From contig CANLYR010000009.1 of assembly GCA_947495425.1 (NCBI GenBank), positions 62,001 to 126,000 of the forward strand: 64,000 nucleotides of DNA, read 5' to 3'. Shown in pieces: positions 34,085-43,152 of this stretch (position 1 is the first letter of the stretch; each line of letters opens with the position of its first letter). Made by a program: the position numbers and the translations under genes. This stretch comes from an uncultured Aquimarina sp. (lineage in GTDB: Bacteria; Bacteroidota; Bacteroidia; Flavobacteriales; Flavobacteriaceae). The notes beneath the pieces were generated by a model. That model ran no database searches. It was not told the origin of the DNA and was given only the letters and a program-made list of their open reading frames with translations.

Positions 34085-34558
34085 CTATTTTCCTTTAAAG
34101 CTTGAAATTAAATAAACAGCTTCACTTCCATCTCTGCAGCGCCCTTCTTCAACTATAAAAAAGAAACGTTTTCCTGCTGTCAGTTCCTGCTTTAATGAGG
34201 TAAGATCTGCAGCCATATATTTTCTAACTCCAAAAGTCACTTCTTGCCCAGAAGCAATCATATTTACGATTCCTGATCCGGATCCTTTGATATGACCTAC
34301 TTTGATGTTAACCGCAGCCCTGTAAGATTTGCCGCAAATACTTTTATTTTCAGAAACGCTAAGCACAACACCTTCTAAGTGTATTGTTCCTGGACTCATT
34401 TGATCCTGAATACCTGGATGCACTGGCTTTTCTGCTTTTAATGTTTCGATTTTTGGCTCTGCATTTTTAACGTCTATTGACTCTTTTTCTTGTGCGACAG
34501 TATTTGTTTTACAAGAAAATAAGAATGTTATTACAATAAGATATATTACTTTATCCAT
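34085..34558 (-). CDS. Putative lipoprotein of unknown function
   Basis: A 157-residue protein with a signal peptide ending in the lipobox LFSC (Cys near residue 16). The mature part is polar near the anchor and then likely beta (IHLEGVVLSVSENKSICGKS, GKRFFFIVEEGRCRDGSEAV), with two Cys that could pair. No family is recognised. It is convergent with the zinc-ribbon gene, 5 nt between stops, and is transcribed after the terminator of the giant secreted protein gene, so it probably has its own promoter. Confidence 0.65.
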   Translation of the reverse strand: MDKVIYLIVITFLFSCKTNTVAQEKESIDVKNAEPKIETLKAEKPVHPGIQDQMSPGTIHLEGVVLSVSENKSICGKSYRAAVNIKVGHIKGSGSGIVNMIASGQEVTFGVRKYMAADLTSLKQELTAGKRFFFIVEEGRCRDGSEAVYLISSFKGK

Positions 34559-34573
34559 ACCATTAAATTAAAA

Positions 34574-34600
34574 AAAGGAGTTGAAAAATTCAACTCCTTT
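34574..34600 (-). terminator. Terminator of the first giant secreted protein gene
   Basis: AAAGGAGTTGAA (34574-34585) and TTCAACTCCTTT (34589-34600) form a perfect 12-bp stem with a 3-nt loop. A T run follows on the minus strand. It lies 27 nt after the stop of the gene ending at 34627. Almost the same hairpin ends the paralogue at 38909. Confidence 0.88.
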
Positions 34601-34626
34601 GTTATGTTTCTACTTAATCATTTCAC

Positions 34627-37600
34627 CTATTCTTTAATAAGCTTATACTTTTTAGTAGTATTGGGTCCAGTAATTTCAACAAAATAAATACCTGGAGCTT
34701 TGTTGGAAGCATTCCAAGATGTATTTGTTAGATTTACTTTTTCTTGATGTACTAAAGTCCCTGTGATATCATACACTCTAAGTGCAACTTTTTGGTTTAA
34801 TTTAGAACCTGATTTTGCAGTAAAATCTTGTAAATTAAAGTTGAAAACACCAGAAGATGGATTAGGGTAAGCTTCGGAATTAACTGTTGAATATAATTGA
34901 ACTGAAGGTTCTTGAGCAGCAACAGGATTTTCTTCATCACCAGCATCTACGCTTCCGAAAATCTGAAATATCTGATCTAATGAGGGTTGCCCAACAAAAG
35001 GAGCGATAGATAACCAGTCAAGAGCATCAATCCCAAAGAAATTTGCTTCATCTCTAAACTGTGAATCTCCACCTATCCCACCAGCTTGTGATGACCAGAA
35101 CCATCGACTTGTAGCAAATGGCACTGTTGCGTAAACAGATATCCAATACGTACCGCTACCTAAAGTAACAACTTCTGGTAATGTTAGGTTGAGATTTGAT
35201 CCTGATTCAGAAGAAGGTACAATAGATCCACTATTGTAAACAACTTCGCCAGGAACACCGTTATTGCTTGCATATATTACAATTGTAGCATCAGTTAGCC
35301 CTATTGAATTATTTTGTGAACCAAAAGCTAGTATACGATTAATATCCCAAGAACTCCCTTCTGGAATTATAAAATCATCAGCCATTTGAACTAGGGCTTC
35401 AAAATCGGTAAAGAATTGAGAATTGATTCCACTTACGCTTCCTTCACTTTGTTCGTATATCGGTAAATCTTCAACAAAAACAGTAAATCCTTCTGCTACT
35501 TGTTCACCTTGTGATGTAGCAACAAGACTTATTGTTGCCTGTGCGATTTGATCTGTATTTATAGAGAGTGAAATTGTATTTCCATTACGTGTTGCTGTAA
35601 CTACATCTGGATTAGAATTTGCAAATTCGATATCGATCGGACTACCATTTGATTGTACAAATAAGTCTGTAATATCCACTTCGATCTCTTTGATACCTGA
35701 ATTCAAAGCGACTGTGATATCTTCCAGTAGATACGCAACGCTTAATGAAGATTCTGGCAATTCGTTGAATATAGGAAATCTTGCGCTAAACAATCCATTA
35801 CCATGAGCAGCAACAGCAATAAAGCCATCTTTACGCGTTACAACCTCATCGGTTACTGCATTACCGATGGCAAATGATTCTTTTATCCAACGTGTTCTTT
35901 GTCCGTTAAGTCTGGTTGCATAGTATAACCCTGTACTTGTTGCAGCATATACTCTTTGTACTCTAGCTCCCAAGAAACCATTGCTACCTCCTAGAAATGC
36001 AGTACTTCTAACTGAAGGACCATTACCAGATCCATCTGCATTTTCTTCTAGGTTACCACTTATATTTGTCCAGGTTTCTCCTCCATTTTCAGTTAAAAAT
36101 AAACTGATAACTCCATAGTTAGAAAAAGTAATAATTACTCTATCCGAATTTGAAGGATCTACATTGATATCATTTACAAAACCATCTTCAGGCAATCCTT
36201 TTCCTGTAGAAATATCTACAGCATCTTGCCCATCGATATTTGCATTATCCATTTTATACACACCACCTTGATTTGTCCCATAGTATAAACGATTCGCTAT
36301 TGGAAAAGTCGATATGGCAAGCGATGTTATTCTGCTTCCTTCTGGTGTATCTGAATTGGGTAAATTCACCCAATTCACCGTTGTAGGTGCACCGGCAAAT
36401 ACACTATTCCCATCACTAGAGATAAAAGGGATTTCATCTAAATTATTATTTCTCCAGATTCTGTTACCCGCAGGCATATACATGATGTTATCATTATTAG
36501 AATCTAAAACGAACGGAGCAATAAAAGAGAAGCCCGAAGCACCTGCAGGTTGAACTCTTGCAAACGATATTAACTCTCCAGCTTCGTTATAATTTAATCT
36601 GTGTAAACGTCCTCTTTGAGAAGATACGTATCTGGTTCTACCCCCATCGGCAATAGCACTGTATGATCCATCACCTCCAAAGATATCTTCCCATGATGCT
36701 GTTGGATCTGTAGAATTGGTATACCACGTACTATTATCTTGAAATCCTGCTAGTAAATCATCACTATTAGCATCAGGATCAAAAGATACATGATACGGTT
36801 GTGTAGTAAGATACCCGTTATTTAAAGAAGTCCAATCAACAGGCTCGAATTGTGCTAATGAAGTCGTAATATCTTCAGTTATCGAAACTCCTCCATCACT
36901 ACCTGTCAAAGCTTTGTTTGGGTTAGATGGATAAAATAATAAAACATGTTGATCTGGGTGTTGACCCGGGTATTGACTTACATCATTTATTGGTGAATAT
37001 CCTGCTATCCAACTTTCTTGTCCTGCTGGGGTTGTAAATCCAGTTGTAGATCTATAAAGATTAGTTCCACCAACAAATACCAAATTAGGATCAGCCGGAC
37101 TTACTTTAACGACCATGTTATATCCTGTCTGAAGATTTAAGTTTCCAACAGGCCCTCCAATATTGATAGGTAGGTTTGCACTTAGATCTGTATACATTTC
37201 TTCTGGTGTTTCGGCAGCTGCATTGTATTTTACCAAAAACGCTTCTGAAGCCGCATCATTATTACGAGAAAAGAAATACACGATATTCTCGTTTGATGGA
37301 TCTACTGCCATAACAGTTCTACGTAATGTAGGTGTTAAAAATTCTGGAGTAATGTCTGTCCAAGTGTTTCCGTCGGTAGTTGTGAAAAAGCCAGCATTTG
37401 GCTCACCGGCAGAGGCAATTGTTGCATAAATTGTTCCTGTAGAAGTGATTTCAACTTCTGTGATATTATCATCTCCACCTGCTAGTACTTCTTGAAAAGA
37501 ATTACCTCCATCTTGTGATCTGTGAACACCATTAGATGTTCCTACATAGACATCGCCATTATTAGGGTTTATATCTATTGAATTCACAATATCAAAAGGC

Positions 37601-38358
37601 GAAAAGGAACTTATACTTCCATCATCTGTTGCGCTAAGCAAACGCCATGTTCTTCCTCCATTTATGGATTTGTAAATACCCGTTCCTGCAAAAAAGGCTC
37701 CTCCTGCACTTGCAGAGTTTCCTATATCTTCTCCTGACCCATAATACCAGATTCTTTCTTTTCCTGGTCTTGGATCCTGCACGATACATGTAATACTTGG
37801 TGATTGTCTTCGATTAGTAACCTTGTTCCATGTAGCTCCACTATCTGTTGAGCGCCATAATCCACCAGAAACTCCACCTGCAAGAATTATATTTTCATTT
37901 GTGCGATCTATAGCTAGCGCTCTAGTCCTACCTCCTACATTAAATGGTCCTCTATTTTCCCAATATGAGAAATTTCTTGATTTTGAGGATTTCGATGACT
38001 TTGCAATGTTGTTAAGGGATTGTTTTGAATGATCGCCAACAGCAATTTTGTCAGAAAATTTTAATTCTGCTTTTCTAATTCCTGACGGAATTTTGTTGGT
38101 GTACGGGTTTTTTAGTCTTTCATAATCATAAGCAGTTCTGGCTTCAATATCCTCTATAACTCTCTCGACTTTCGACTTTTTAGGACTGTCTTTATTGTCA
38201 TAGCGTTTGGATTGATGATAAATCTGCTTACCAGTAATCTGTTTTGGGTTAGTTAATGTCCTAGGATTAGGAGTTTGTTGGGCGGTTAATGTAGTTGTCA
38301 TTCCTATCAAAGTGAATGCCCAAACCGACCTTTTAAAGTAACATAAAAATCTTTTCAT
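34627..38358 (-). CDS. Giant secreted BNR/sortilin-like protein with type IX secretion sorting domain (copy 1)
   Basis: A 1,243-residue protein with a signal peptide (~1-26) and many Asp-box/BNR repeats of a beta-propeller (STDSGATWNKV, SINGGRTWRLL, SQDGGNSFQEV, TENGGETWTNI), as in VPS10/sortilin and exo-glycosidase-like proteins. A beta-sandwich region (~860-960) and a ~120-residue domain before the end follow. The last ~85 residues are a type A T9SS C-terminal domain (YPNPSSGVFNFNL, with GIYFVEITGPNTTKKYKLI). The T9SS exports such proteins to the cell surface or medium. No sialidase catalytic set was confirmed. Copy 2 lies at 38963-42661. Confidence 0.85.
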   Translation of the reverse strand: MKRFLCYFKRSVWAFTLIGMTTTLTAQQTPNPRTLTNPKQITGKQIYHQSKRYDNKDSPKKSKVERVIEDIEARTAYDYERLKNPYTNKIPSGIRKAELKFSDKIAVGDHSKQSLNNIAKSSKSSKSRNFSYWENRGPFNVGGRTRALAIDRTNENIILAGGVSGGLWRSTDSGATWNKVTNRRQSPSITCIVQDPRPGKERIWYYGSGEDIGNSASAGGAFFAGTGIYKSINGGRTWRLLSATDDGSISSFSPFDIVNSIDINPNNGDVYVGTSNGVHRSQDGGNSFQEVLAGGDDNITEVEITSTGTIYATIASAGEPNAGFFTTTDGNTWTDITPEFLTPTLRRTVMAVDPSNENIVYFFSRNNDAASEAFLVKYNAAAETPEEMYTDLSANLPINIGGPVGNLNLQTGYNMVVKVSPADPNLVFVGGTNLYRSTTGFTTPAGQESWIAGYSPINDVSQYPGQHPDQHVLLFYPSNPNKALTGSDGGVSITEDITTSLAQFEPVDWTSLNNGYLTTQPYHVSFDPDANSDDLLAGFQDNSTWYTNSTDPTASWEDIFGGDGSYSAIADGGRTRYVSSQRGRLHRLNYNEAGELISFARVQPAGASGFSFIAPFVLDSNNDNIMYMPAGNRIWRNNNLDEIPFISSDGNSVFAGAPTTVNWVNLPNSDTPEGSRITSLAISTFPIANRLYYGTNQGGVYKMDNANIDGQDAVDISTGKGLPEDGFVNDINVDPSNSDRVIITFSNYGVISLFLTENGGETWTNISGNLEENADGSGNGPSVRSTAFLGGSNGFLGARVQRVYAATSTGLYYATRLNGQRTRWIKESFAIGNAVTDEVVTRKDGFIAVAAHGNGLFSARFPIFNELPESSLSVAYLLEDITVALNSGIKEIEVDITDLFVQSNGSPIDIEFANSNPDVVTATRNGNTISLSINTDQIAQATISLVATSQGEQVAEGFTVFVEDLPIYEQSEGSVSGINSQFFTDFEALVQMADDFIIPEGSSWDINRILAFGSQNNSIGLTDATIVIYASNNGVPGEVVYNSGSIVPSSESGSNLNLTLPEVVTLGSGTYWISVYATVPFATSRWFWSSQAGGIGGDSQFRDEANFFGIDALDWLSIAPFVGQPSLDQIFQIFGSVDAGDEENPVAAQEPSVQLYSTVNSEAYPNPSSGVFNFNLQDFTAKSGSKLNQKVALRVYDITGTLVHQEKVNLTNTSWNASNKAPGIYFVEITGPNTTKKYKLIKE

Positions 38359-38364
38359 TTTTTT

Positions 38365-38398
38365 AAGCTAATTTGTGAGTAATTCACAAATCTAGCTT
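38365..38398 (-). promoter_or_regulatory. Nested dyad and -7 box before giant protein copy 1
   Basis: AAGCTA-A-TTTGTGA, GTAAT, TCACAAA-TC-TAGCTT is a two-part inverted repeat starting 7 nt upstream of the start codon. The minus-strand TAGATTTG at 38387-38394 fits TAnnTTTG and lies inside the dyad. The core TGTGA-N5-TCACA recalls a CRP-type site with a spacer one base short. It could be an operator on the promoter or a leader hairpin. Confidence 0.45.
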
Positions 38399-38442
38399 AA
38401 TTTTTTAATTTTTTTCTTAAAAATTTATAAAAATTTAATGTT

Positions 38443-38826
38443 TTATTGTTCTTTCTCTAACAAAACCTCAATACTTTGTGTAATTACATGACACATATCT
38501 TTATCTACTACTACTGAATTAGTTATGTTGGTTTTATACTCTTGTTTACTTACTGTAACGGTATATACTCCTGTACGTTCATATGCTCCAAAAAAGGTAT
38601 TTGATTCTGTAAAATTTTCTAGTGTTTCTTTATATTCATTATCAGTAATGACAACTTTAACACCTTCGACTACAAACATAGGATCATCCATACTACTTTT
38701 TACTGTTACTTCGATGCCAGGTCGTGCTTCTAATGTACAGAAAACAGGATCTTCGACTGCGTCGTCATCGTTATTGCAGGCAAAACAACTAATTAGTATG
38801 CCAATACAAACAAGATTTCTTATCAT
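38443..38826 (-). CDS. Small lipoprotein between the giant paralogues
   Basis: A 127-residue protein with a signal peptide and lipobox CFAC (Cys near residue 17) followed by NNDDD, the acidic start of many Bacteroidetes outer-membrane lipoproteins. The mature part looks like a carboxypeptidase-regulatory/Ig-like beta-sandwich (VEGVKVVITDNEYKETLENF, GVYTVTVSKQEYKTNIT). No function is known. It lies between the two giant secreted proteins on the same strand, after the terminator of copy 2, so it is probably transcribed alone or with copy 1. Confidence 0.7.
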   Translation of the reverse strand: MIRNLVCIGILISCFACNNDDDAVEDPVFCTLEARPGIEVTVKSSMDDPMFVVEGVKVVITDNEYKETLENFTESNTFFGAYERTGVYTVTVSKQEYKTNITNSVVVDKDMCHVITQSIEVLLEKEQ

Positions 38827-38908
38827 AATTCTAAATTTTACACAATACTACTTGTATAGATAAGATGATACTAAAAGAATAAGGTTGCGTTTTGGTAACA
38901 TATTCCAT

Positions 38909-38941
38909 AAAAAAGGAGTTGAATTGTTCAACTCCTTTTTT
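38909..38941 (-). terminator. Terminator of the second giant secreted protein gene
   Basis: AAAAAAGGAGTTGAA pairs with TTCAACTCCTTTTTT across a TTG loop; a T run follows on the minus strand. It is 22 nt after the stop at 38963. The arms are the same as those of the terminator at 34574. Confidence 0.9.
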
Positions 38942-38962
38942 ATAGTTTTATGAATACTTTTT

Positions 38963-41900
38963 TTACTTTTTTATAAGTTTATATCTTTTGTTGGTATTTG
39001 GCCCTTTAATTTCTACAAAATAAACACCAGAAGGTCTATTAGAAGCGTTCCAGCTCATATTTGAAAGACCTGCAGACTCTTGATGTACCAAAGTGCCAGA
39101 GATGTCATAAACGCTTATCATGACTATTTCATTCGATTTTGTACTTGATTCTAAATTAAAATCTTTTAGATTGAAGTTAAATATATTTGTAGATGGATTC
39201 GGAAAAACAGAAGAGTTAATTGCCGTATCTATTTGTGCTAATGGCTTTGTGTTTTCTACTGAAGCCCCCCCTACACTACCAAAGATTTGAAATACTTGAT
39301 CTATTGGAGGTTCTTCAATAAGTACTCCAGCTGGTGTCCAATCTACTGCTCCATCACCAAACAAATCAGATTCATCTTTTGATTGTGCTTCTTTACCAAT
39401 TACAACATTTCGAGCAGCCCAGTACCATCGTTTTCGACCAGGGCTAAAAGACTCATTTGCATATACTGACAGCCAGTAGTTACCACTTTTTAAGGTAATT
39501 TCTTCGGGCAACATTAAGTTCATATTTGCATCGCCAGAATCCGAAATAGGAACGATCTGTCCGCTATTATAAATCTCTTCTCCGGGTATTCCTTGATCGT
39601 CTTCATATATTACAATTGTGGCATTTGTAAGTGCTGGTGAGTTTGTTGAATTGCCAAAGGCAAGAACCCTCTCAATAGACCAAGAGCTACCTTCTGGAAT
39701 TGTGAAGTCATCTGCTGCCTGTACTAAAGCATCAAAGTCTGTAAAAAATTGAGATGTTGTTTGGGTTGTTGGAATTCCATTTTGATCATAGACAGGAGTT
39801 TCTTTAACACTTATAGTAAACCCTTCTGCTACTTGCTCTCCTTGGGATGTTGCAACTAGCCCTATCGTAGCTTCTCCTATACTATCGGGTACAATGGTGA
39901 TAGAAATAGTATTATCCTCTAACGCAGCTGATACTAATTCGGGATTAGAATTTGTAAATTCTATATCTATTGGAGCACCCGTTGATGAAACAAATAAATC
40001 AGTAACATCCACCTCAAAAGTTTCAATACTATCGCTAACAATACTCCTCACATCATCTAAGAAATAAGAAACACTTAATGTTGATTCTGGTAATTCATTA
40101 AAAAGAGGGAATCTAGCACTATACACTCCATTACCATGAGCGGATACCCCTACAAATCCATCTTTACGGGTTTTTACCACATCAGTTACCGCATTGCCAA
40201 TAACAAAAGGCTCTTTTCTCCAACGCGTCTTCTCACCATTGATTCTATTGGTATAATACAATCCAGTACTTGTTGCAGCAAATACTTTTTGTAGTTTAGA
40301 TCCAAAAAGACCTTGACTGCTACCCAAAAAGGCGGTGTTTCGTACCGATGGTCCATTTCCTGTGCCGTCAGCGTTCTCCTCAAGGTTACCACTTATATTT
40401 ACCCAAGTATCTCCTCCATTTTCAGTAAGAAACAAGCTAGGGATTCCATAATTCGAAAAAGTAACTATTACTCTATCAGAATTTGATTCATCAACATTAA
40501 TATCATAAACGAATCCTGCTTCGGGTAGTCCTTTTCCTGTCGAAATATCTATAACCTCTTGTTCATCTATATTCGCATTATCCATTCTATAAATACCACC
40601 CCTATTGGTACCATAGTATAATCTATTGGCTACTGGATATTTTGAAACATCCAAAGATGTGATTGAGCTGCCTGATGGAGTAGCCGAATTAGATAGGTTT
40701 ACCCAATTTACAGTAGTGTTTTCAATAGAAGAAAGAGGCAATTCGTCCAAATCATTATTTCTCCATATTCTATTGCCTGCCGGCAGATACATAATGTTAT
40801 CATTATTAGAATCCAAAACAAAAGGAGCAATAAACTGAAATCCACTAGCTCCTGCCGGTGTTACACGTGCATAAGATTCTAACGCTCCCGCCTCATCAAA
40901 ATTAAATCTGAATATGCTTCCTCTTTGAGCAGATACATATCGAGTTCTTCCTGCGTCGGCAATAGCGCTAAAAGATCCATCTCCAGAATAATCTTTTATC
41001 CAAGAAACTTTACCATCGGTAGAATTAGTAAACCAAGTACCGTTATCTTGAAAACCTACAAGCATATCATCAATATTTGCTCTTGGGTCGATAGACATAT
41101 GGTGAGGTTGTGTGGTTATATATCCGTTGTTTAAGCTAGTCCACGCTACAGGTTCTACTCCTGTATTGACAGCAGTAATGTCTTCTGTAACATACACCCC
41201 ACCATCATTGGCAGATAGTGCTTTGTTTGGATTAGACGGATAAAATATCAAATCGTGCTGATCAGGATGCTGATTTGTATACCACTCATACTCTATTCCT
41301 ACAGGTCGATAACCGCCTATCCAACTTTCTATACCAACAGGAGTTGTGAATCCGTCTGTAGACCTATACAGGTTTGTACCGCCTACAAATACTGTGTTAG
41401 AATCTGTAGGACTTACTTTTACCAACATACTGTATCCTCTTAGAAGACTAAATTCTCCCCCTGTTGTTCCAATATTTGGAGGAAGATTAGCGGTAAGGTC
41501 TGTCCAGGTGTTTTCTGTGGCATTGTATCTATTTAACGAAGCAACATTGTTTGAGACATAATCAACAGTAAGAAAATATACTGTATTTTCATTTGAAGGA
41601 TCTATTCCAATTGTACTTCTTCCAAAGTCAGTCATAAAATCGGGTGGTGTGATATTTATCCAGGTATCGCCTCTATCGATAGATGTAAAGAATCCTGTAT
41701 TTATTTCTCCATAATCTGCTACAGCAGCATAAATGCGCCCTGTAGAAGTAATACTAATTTCTGAGATAGCATCTTCTCCTGTTTCAAGTATTCTACTAAA
41801 TGAATTTCCTTCATCCTTAGTTCTGTAAACCCCATAAGTTGTCGCCACATATACATCGCCATTCATAGGATTAACAACTATAGAATTTATAATATCAAAA

Positions 41901-42661
41901 GGATTTACAATGTTAAATGGAGAGTCTAATATGTTACCATCATTAGTAGCTTCTAGCACTTTCCATGTTCTTCCGCCATCTGTAGATTTGTATACACCAG
42001 TACCTGCATAAAATGCTCTTCCTGCACTTGCAGAGTTTCCTCTTCTTTCGCCAGAACCATAATACCATATATTATGCTTGCCTGGTCGTGGATCTTGCAC
42101 AATGCAGGTAATACTTGGTGATTGTCTACGGTTGGTAACTTTTCTCCAGGATTGCCCCCCATTGGTAGAGCGCCATACGCCTCCTGATACTCCACCTGCA
42201 ATAATTACATTCTCGTTGGTACGATCGATAGCCAGTGCCCTTGTTCTACCCCCTAAATTAAACGGCCCTCTGCTCTTCCAATAGGAAAAATTTCCTGCTT
42301 TGGCTGATTTTGAAGAAATTGATTGCTTAAGATCATTACCTTCTGGAATTTTTTTAGAAAAATTTATCTCGCGATCTCTAATATCAGCCGGTATTACACC
42401 AGTATTAGGGTTTCTTAAAACCTCATAAAAGTATCCCTCTCTTTCGTTAGCATTATCCCCTACCTGAGGAACCTTATTAGTTTGGTCAAATAGTTTGGCC
42501 ATTTTATATAACTTCTGACCCTGATTATGGGCTTTGGCTCCTTTTTGATTTGTTCTTTTCTGAAGTCTTTGCATTTTTTGTTGAGCATTGGCAGAAGCCA
42601 TAATCCCTAGAAGGGAAAGCCCACAAACAAAAAAATTGAGATTAAATAATAATGTTTTCAT
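38963..42661 (-). CDS. Giant secreted BNR/sortilin-like protein with type IX secretion sorting domain (copy 2)
   Basis: A 1,232-residue paralogue of the gene at 34627, collinear over nearly the whole length. Shared blocks include FSYWKSRGPFNLGGRTRALA, GGVSGGVWRSTNGGQSW, KVTNRRQSPSITCIVQDPRP and the C-terminal T9SS type A domain (FPNPSTNIFNFNL, GVYFVEIKGPNTNKRYKLI). It has its own signal peptide and Asp-box repeats. The paralogues differ most in the N-terminal ~80 residues. Upstream lies a decayed second copy of its own leader (42814-42870). The substrate or ligand is unknown. Confidence 0.85.
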   Translation of the reverse strand: MKTLLFNLNFFVCGLSLLGIMASANAQQKMQRLQKRTNQKGAKAHNQGQKLYKMAKLFDQTNKVPQVGDNANEREGYFYEVLRNPNTGVIPADIRDREINFSKKIPEGNDLKQSISSKSAKAGNFSYWKSRGPFNLGGRTRALAIDRTNENVIIAGGVSGGVWRSTNGGQSWRKVTNRRQSPSITCIVQDPRPGKHNIWYYGSGERRGNSASAGRAFYAGTGVYKSTDGGRTWKVLEATNDGNILDSPFNIVNPFDIINSIVVNPMNGDVYVATTYGVYRTKDEGNSFSRILETGEDAISEISITSTGRIYAAVADYGEINTGFFTSIDRGDTWINITPPDFMTDFGRSTIGIDPSNENTVYFLTVDYVSNNVASLNRYNATENTWTDLTANLPPNIGTTGGEFSLLRGYSMLVKVSPTDSNTVFVGGTNLYRSTDGFTTPVGIESWIGGYRPVGIEYEWYTNQHPDQHDLIFYPSNPNKALSANDGGVYVTEDITAVNTGVEPVAWTSLNNGYITTQPHHMSIDPRANIDDMLVGFQDNGTWFTNSTDGKVSWIKDYSGDGSFSAIADAGRTRYVSAQRGSIFRFNFDEAGALESYARVTPAGASGFQFIAPFVLDSNNDNIMYLPAGNRIWRNNDLDELPLSSIENTTVNWVNLSNSATPSGSSITSLDVSKYPVANRLYYGTNRGGIYRMDNANIDEQEVIDISTGKGLPEAGFVYDINVDESNSDRVIVTFSNYGIPSLFLTENGGDTWVNISGNLEENADGTGNGPSVRNTAFLGSSQGLFGSKLQKVFAATSTGLYYTNRINGEKTRWRKEPFVIGNAVTDVVKTRKDGFVGVSAHGNGVYSARFPLFNELPESTLSVSYFLDDVRSIVSDSIETFEVDVTDLFVSSTGAPIDIEFTNSNPELVSAALEDNTISITIVPDSIGEATIGLVATSQGEQVAEGFTISVKETPVYDQNGIPTTQTTSQFFTDFDALVQAADDFTIPEGSSWSIERVLAFGNSTNSPALTNATIVIYEDDQGIPGEEIYNSGQIVPISDSGDANMNLMLPEEITLKSGNYWLSVYANESFSPGRKRWYWAARNVVIGKEAQSKDESDLFGDGAVDWTPAGVLIEEPPIDQVFQIFGSVGGASVENTKPLAQIDTAINSSVFPNPSTNIFNFNLKDFNLESSTKSNEIVMISVYDISGTLVHQESAGLSNMSWNASNRPSGVYFVEIKGPNTNKRYKLIKK

Positions 42662-42870
42662 TTTCTGATTGTGATTTGTTTGTAAATAGATTTCAATTTT
42701 ATAATTCTATTGTATAAACCTAAAAAAAAACCTTTGATCTTTATGCCGGGAAAATTAAAAAATAAAGATTTGTGACCAAAAACAATTTTTTGTGACCAAA
42801 AGCAAACTATACTTTCATTTTCTGACAATGATTTGTAAATAGTTCGTAAATAGATTTCAAATATGTAATT
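42659..42870 (-). repeat. Duplicated leader/start region before giant protein copy 2
   Basis: The segment 42659-42705 and the segment 42814-42870 share CATTTTCTGA, then ATGATTTGT or GTGATTTGT, GTAAATAGATTTCAA and TAATT in the same order. On the minus strand both read GTAAATCA... to CAGAAAATGAAA, that is leader plus start codon. The upstream copy continues ATGAAAGTATAG, closing after three codons. It looks like the remains of a duplicated or deleted gene start. Confidence 0.55.
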
Positions 42871-43095
42871 AAGCTTTACAAATTTTATTATTAAAAAGTT
42901 TCAAAACATGAGTAGACATACTCATTTTATAGTAATAGATCTAAAAAAATGGTAGTGGTTTTTATTTTTTTACACGTGTATTTTCTTGAAAAGTTTTTAG
43001 TATTGAATACTGTATTAATTCCTCCCCAACTATGTTAAAGTGGTCGCAATGAAAAAATGAAAATTGGTACTAGTCAGGTTAAGGTTAAGCGTGTA
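42662..43095. other. Long intergenic region with regulatory-type repeats
   Basis: No gene is recognised in this 430-nt stretch. It holds two exact direct repeats TTTGTGACCAAAA at 42769-42781 and 42789-42801 (20 bp apart, start to start) and a perfect dyad ATGAGTA-GACA-TACTCAT at 42908-42925. It also includes the duplicated leader described separately. The aldehyde dehydrogenase terminator closes it. Confidence 0.5.
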
Positions 43096-43127
43096 GCAAA
43101 AAAAGCATCCCATCATGGAATGCTTTT
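43096..43127 (-). terminator. Terminator of the aldehyde dehydrogenase gene
   Basis: AAAAGCAT-C-CCAT pairs with ATGG-A-ATGCTTTT around one C; one mismatch interrupts the stem. A T run follows on the minus strand. It is 26 nt after the stop at 43153. Confidence 0.8.
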
Positions 43128-43152
43128 AACTATTTTATAAGAAAATTATTTT

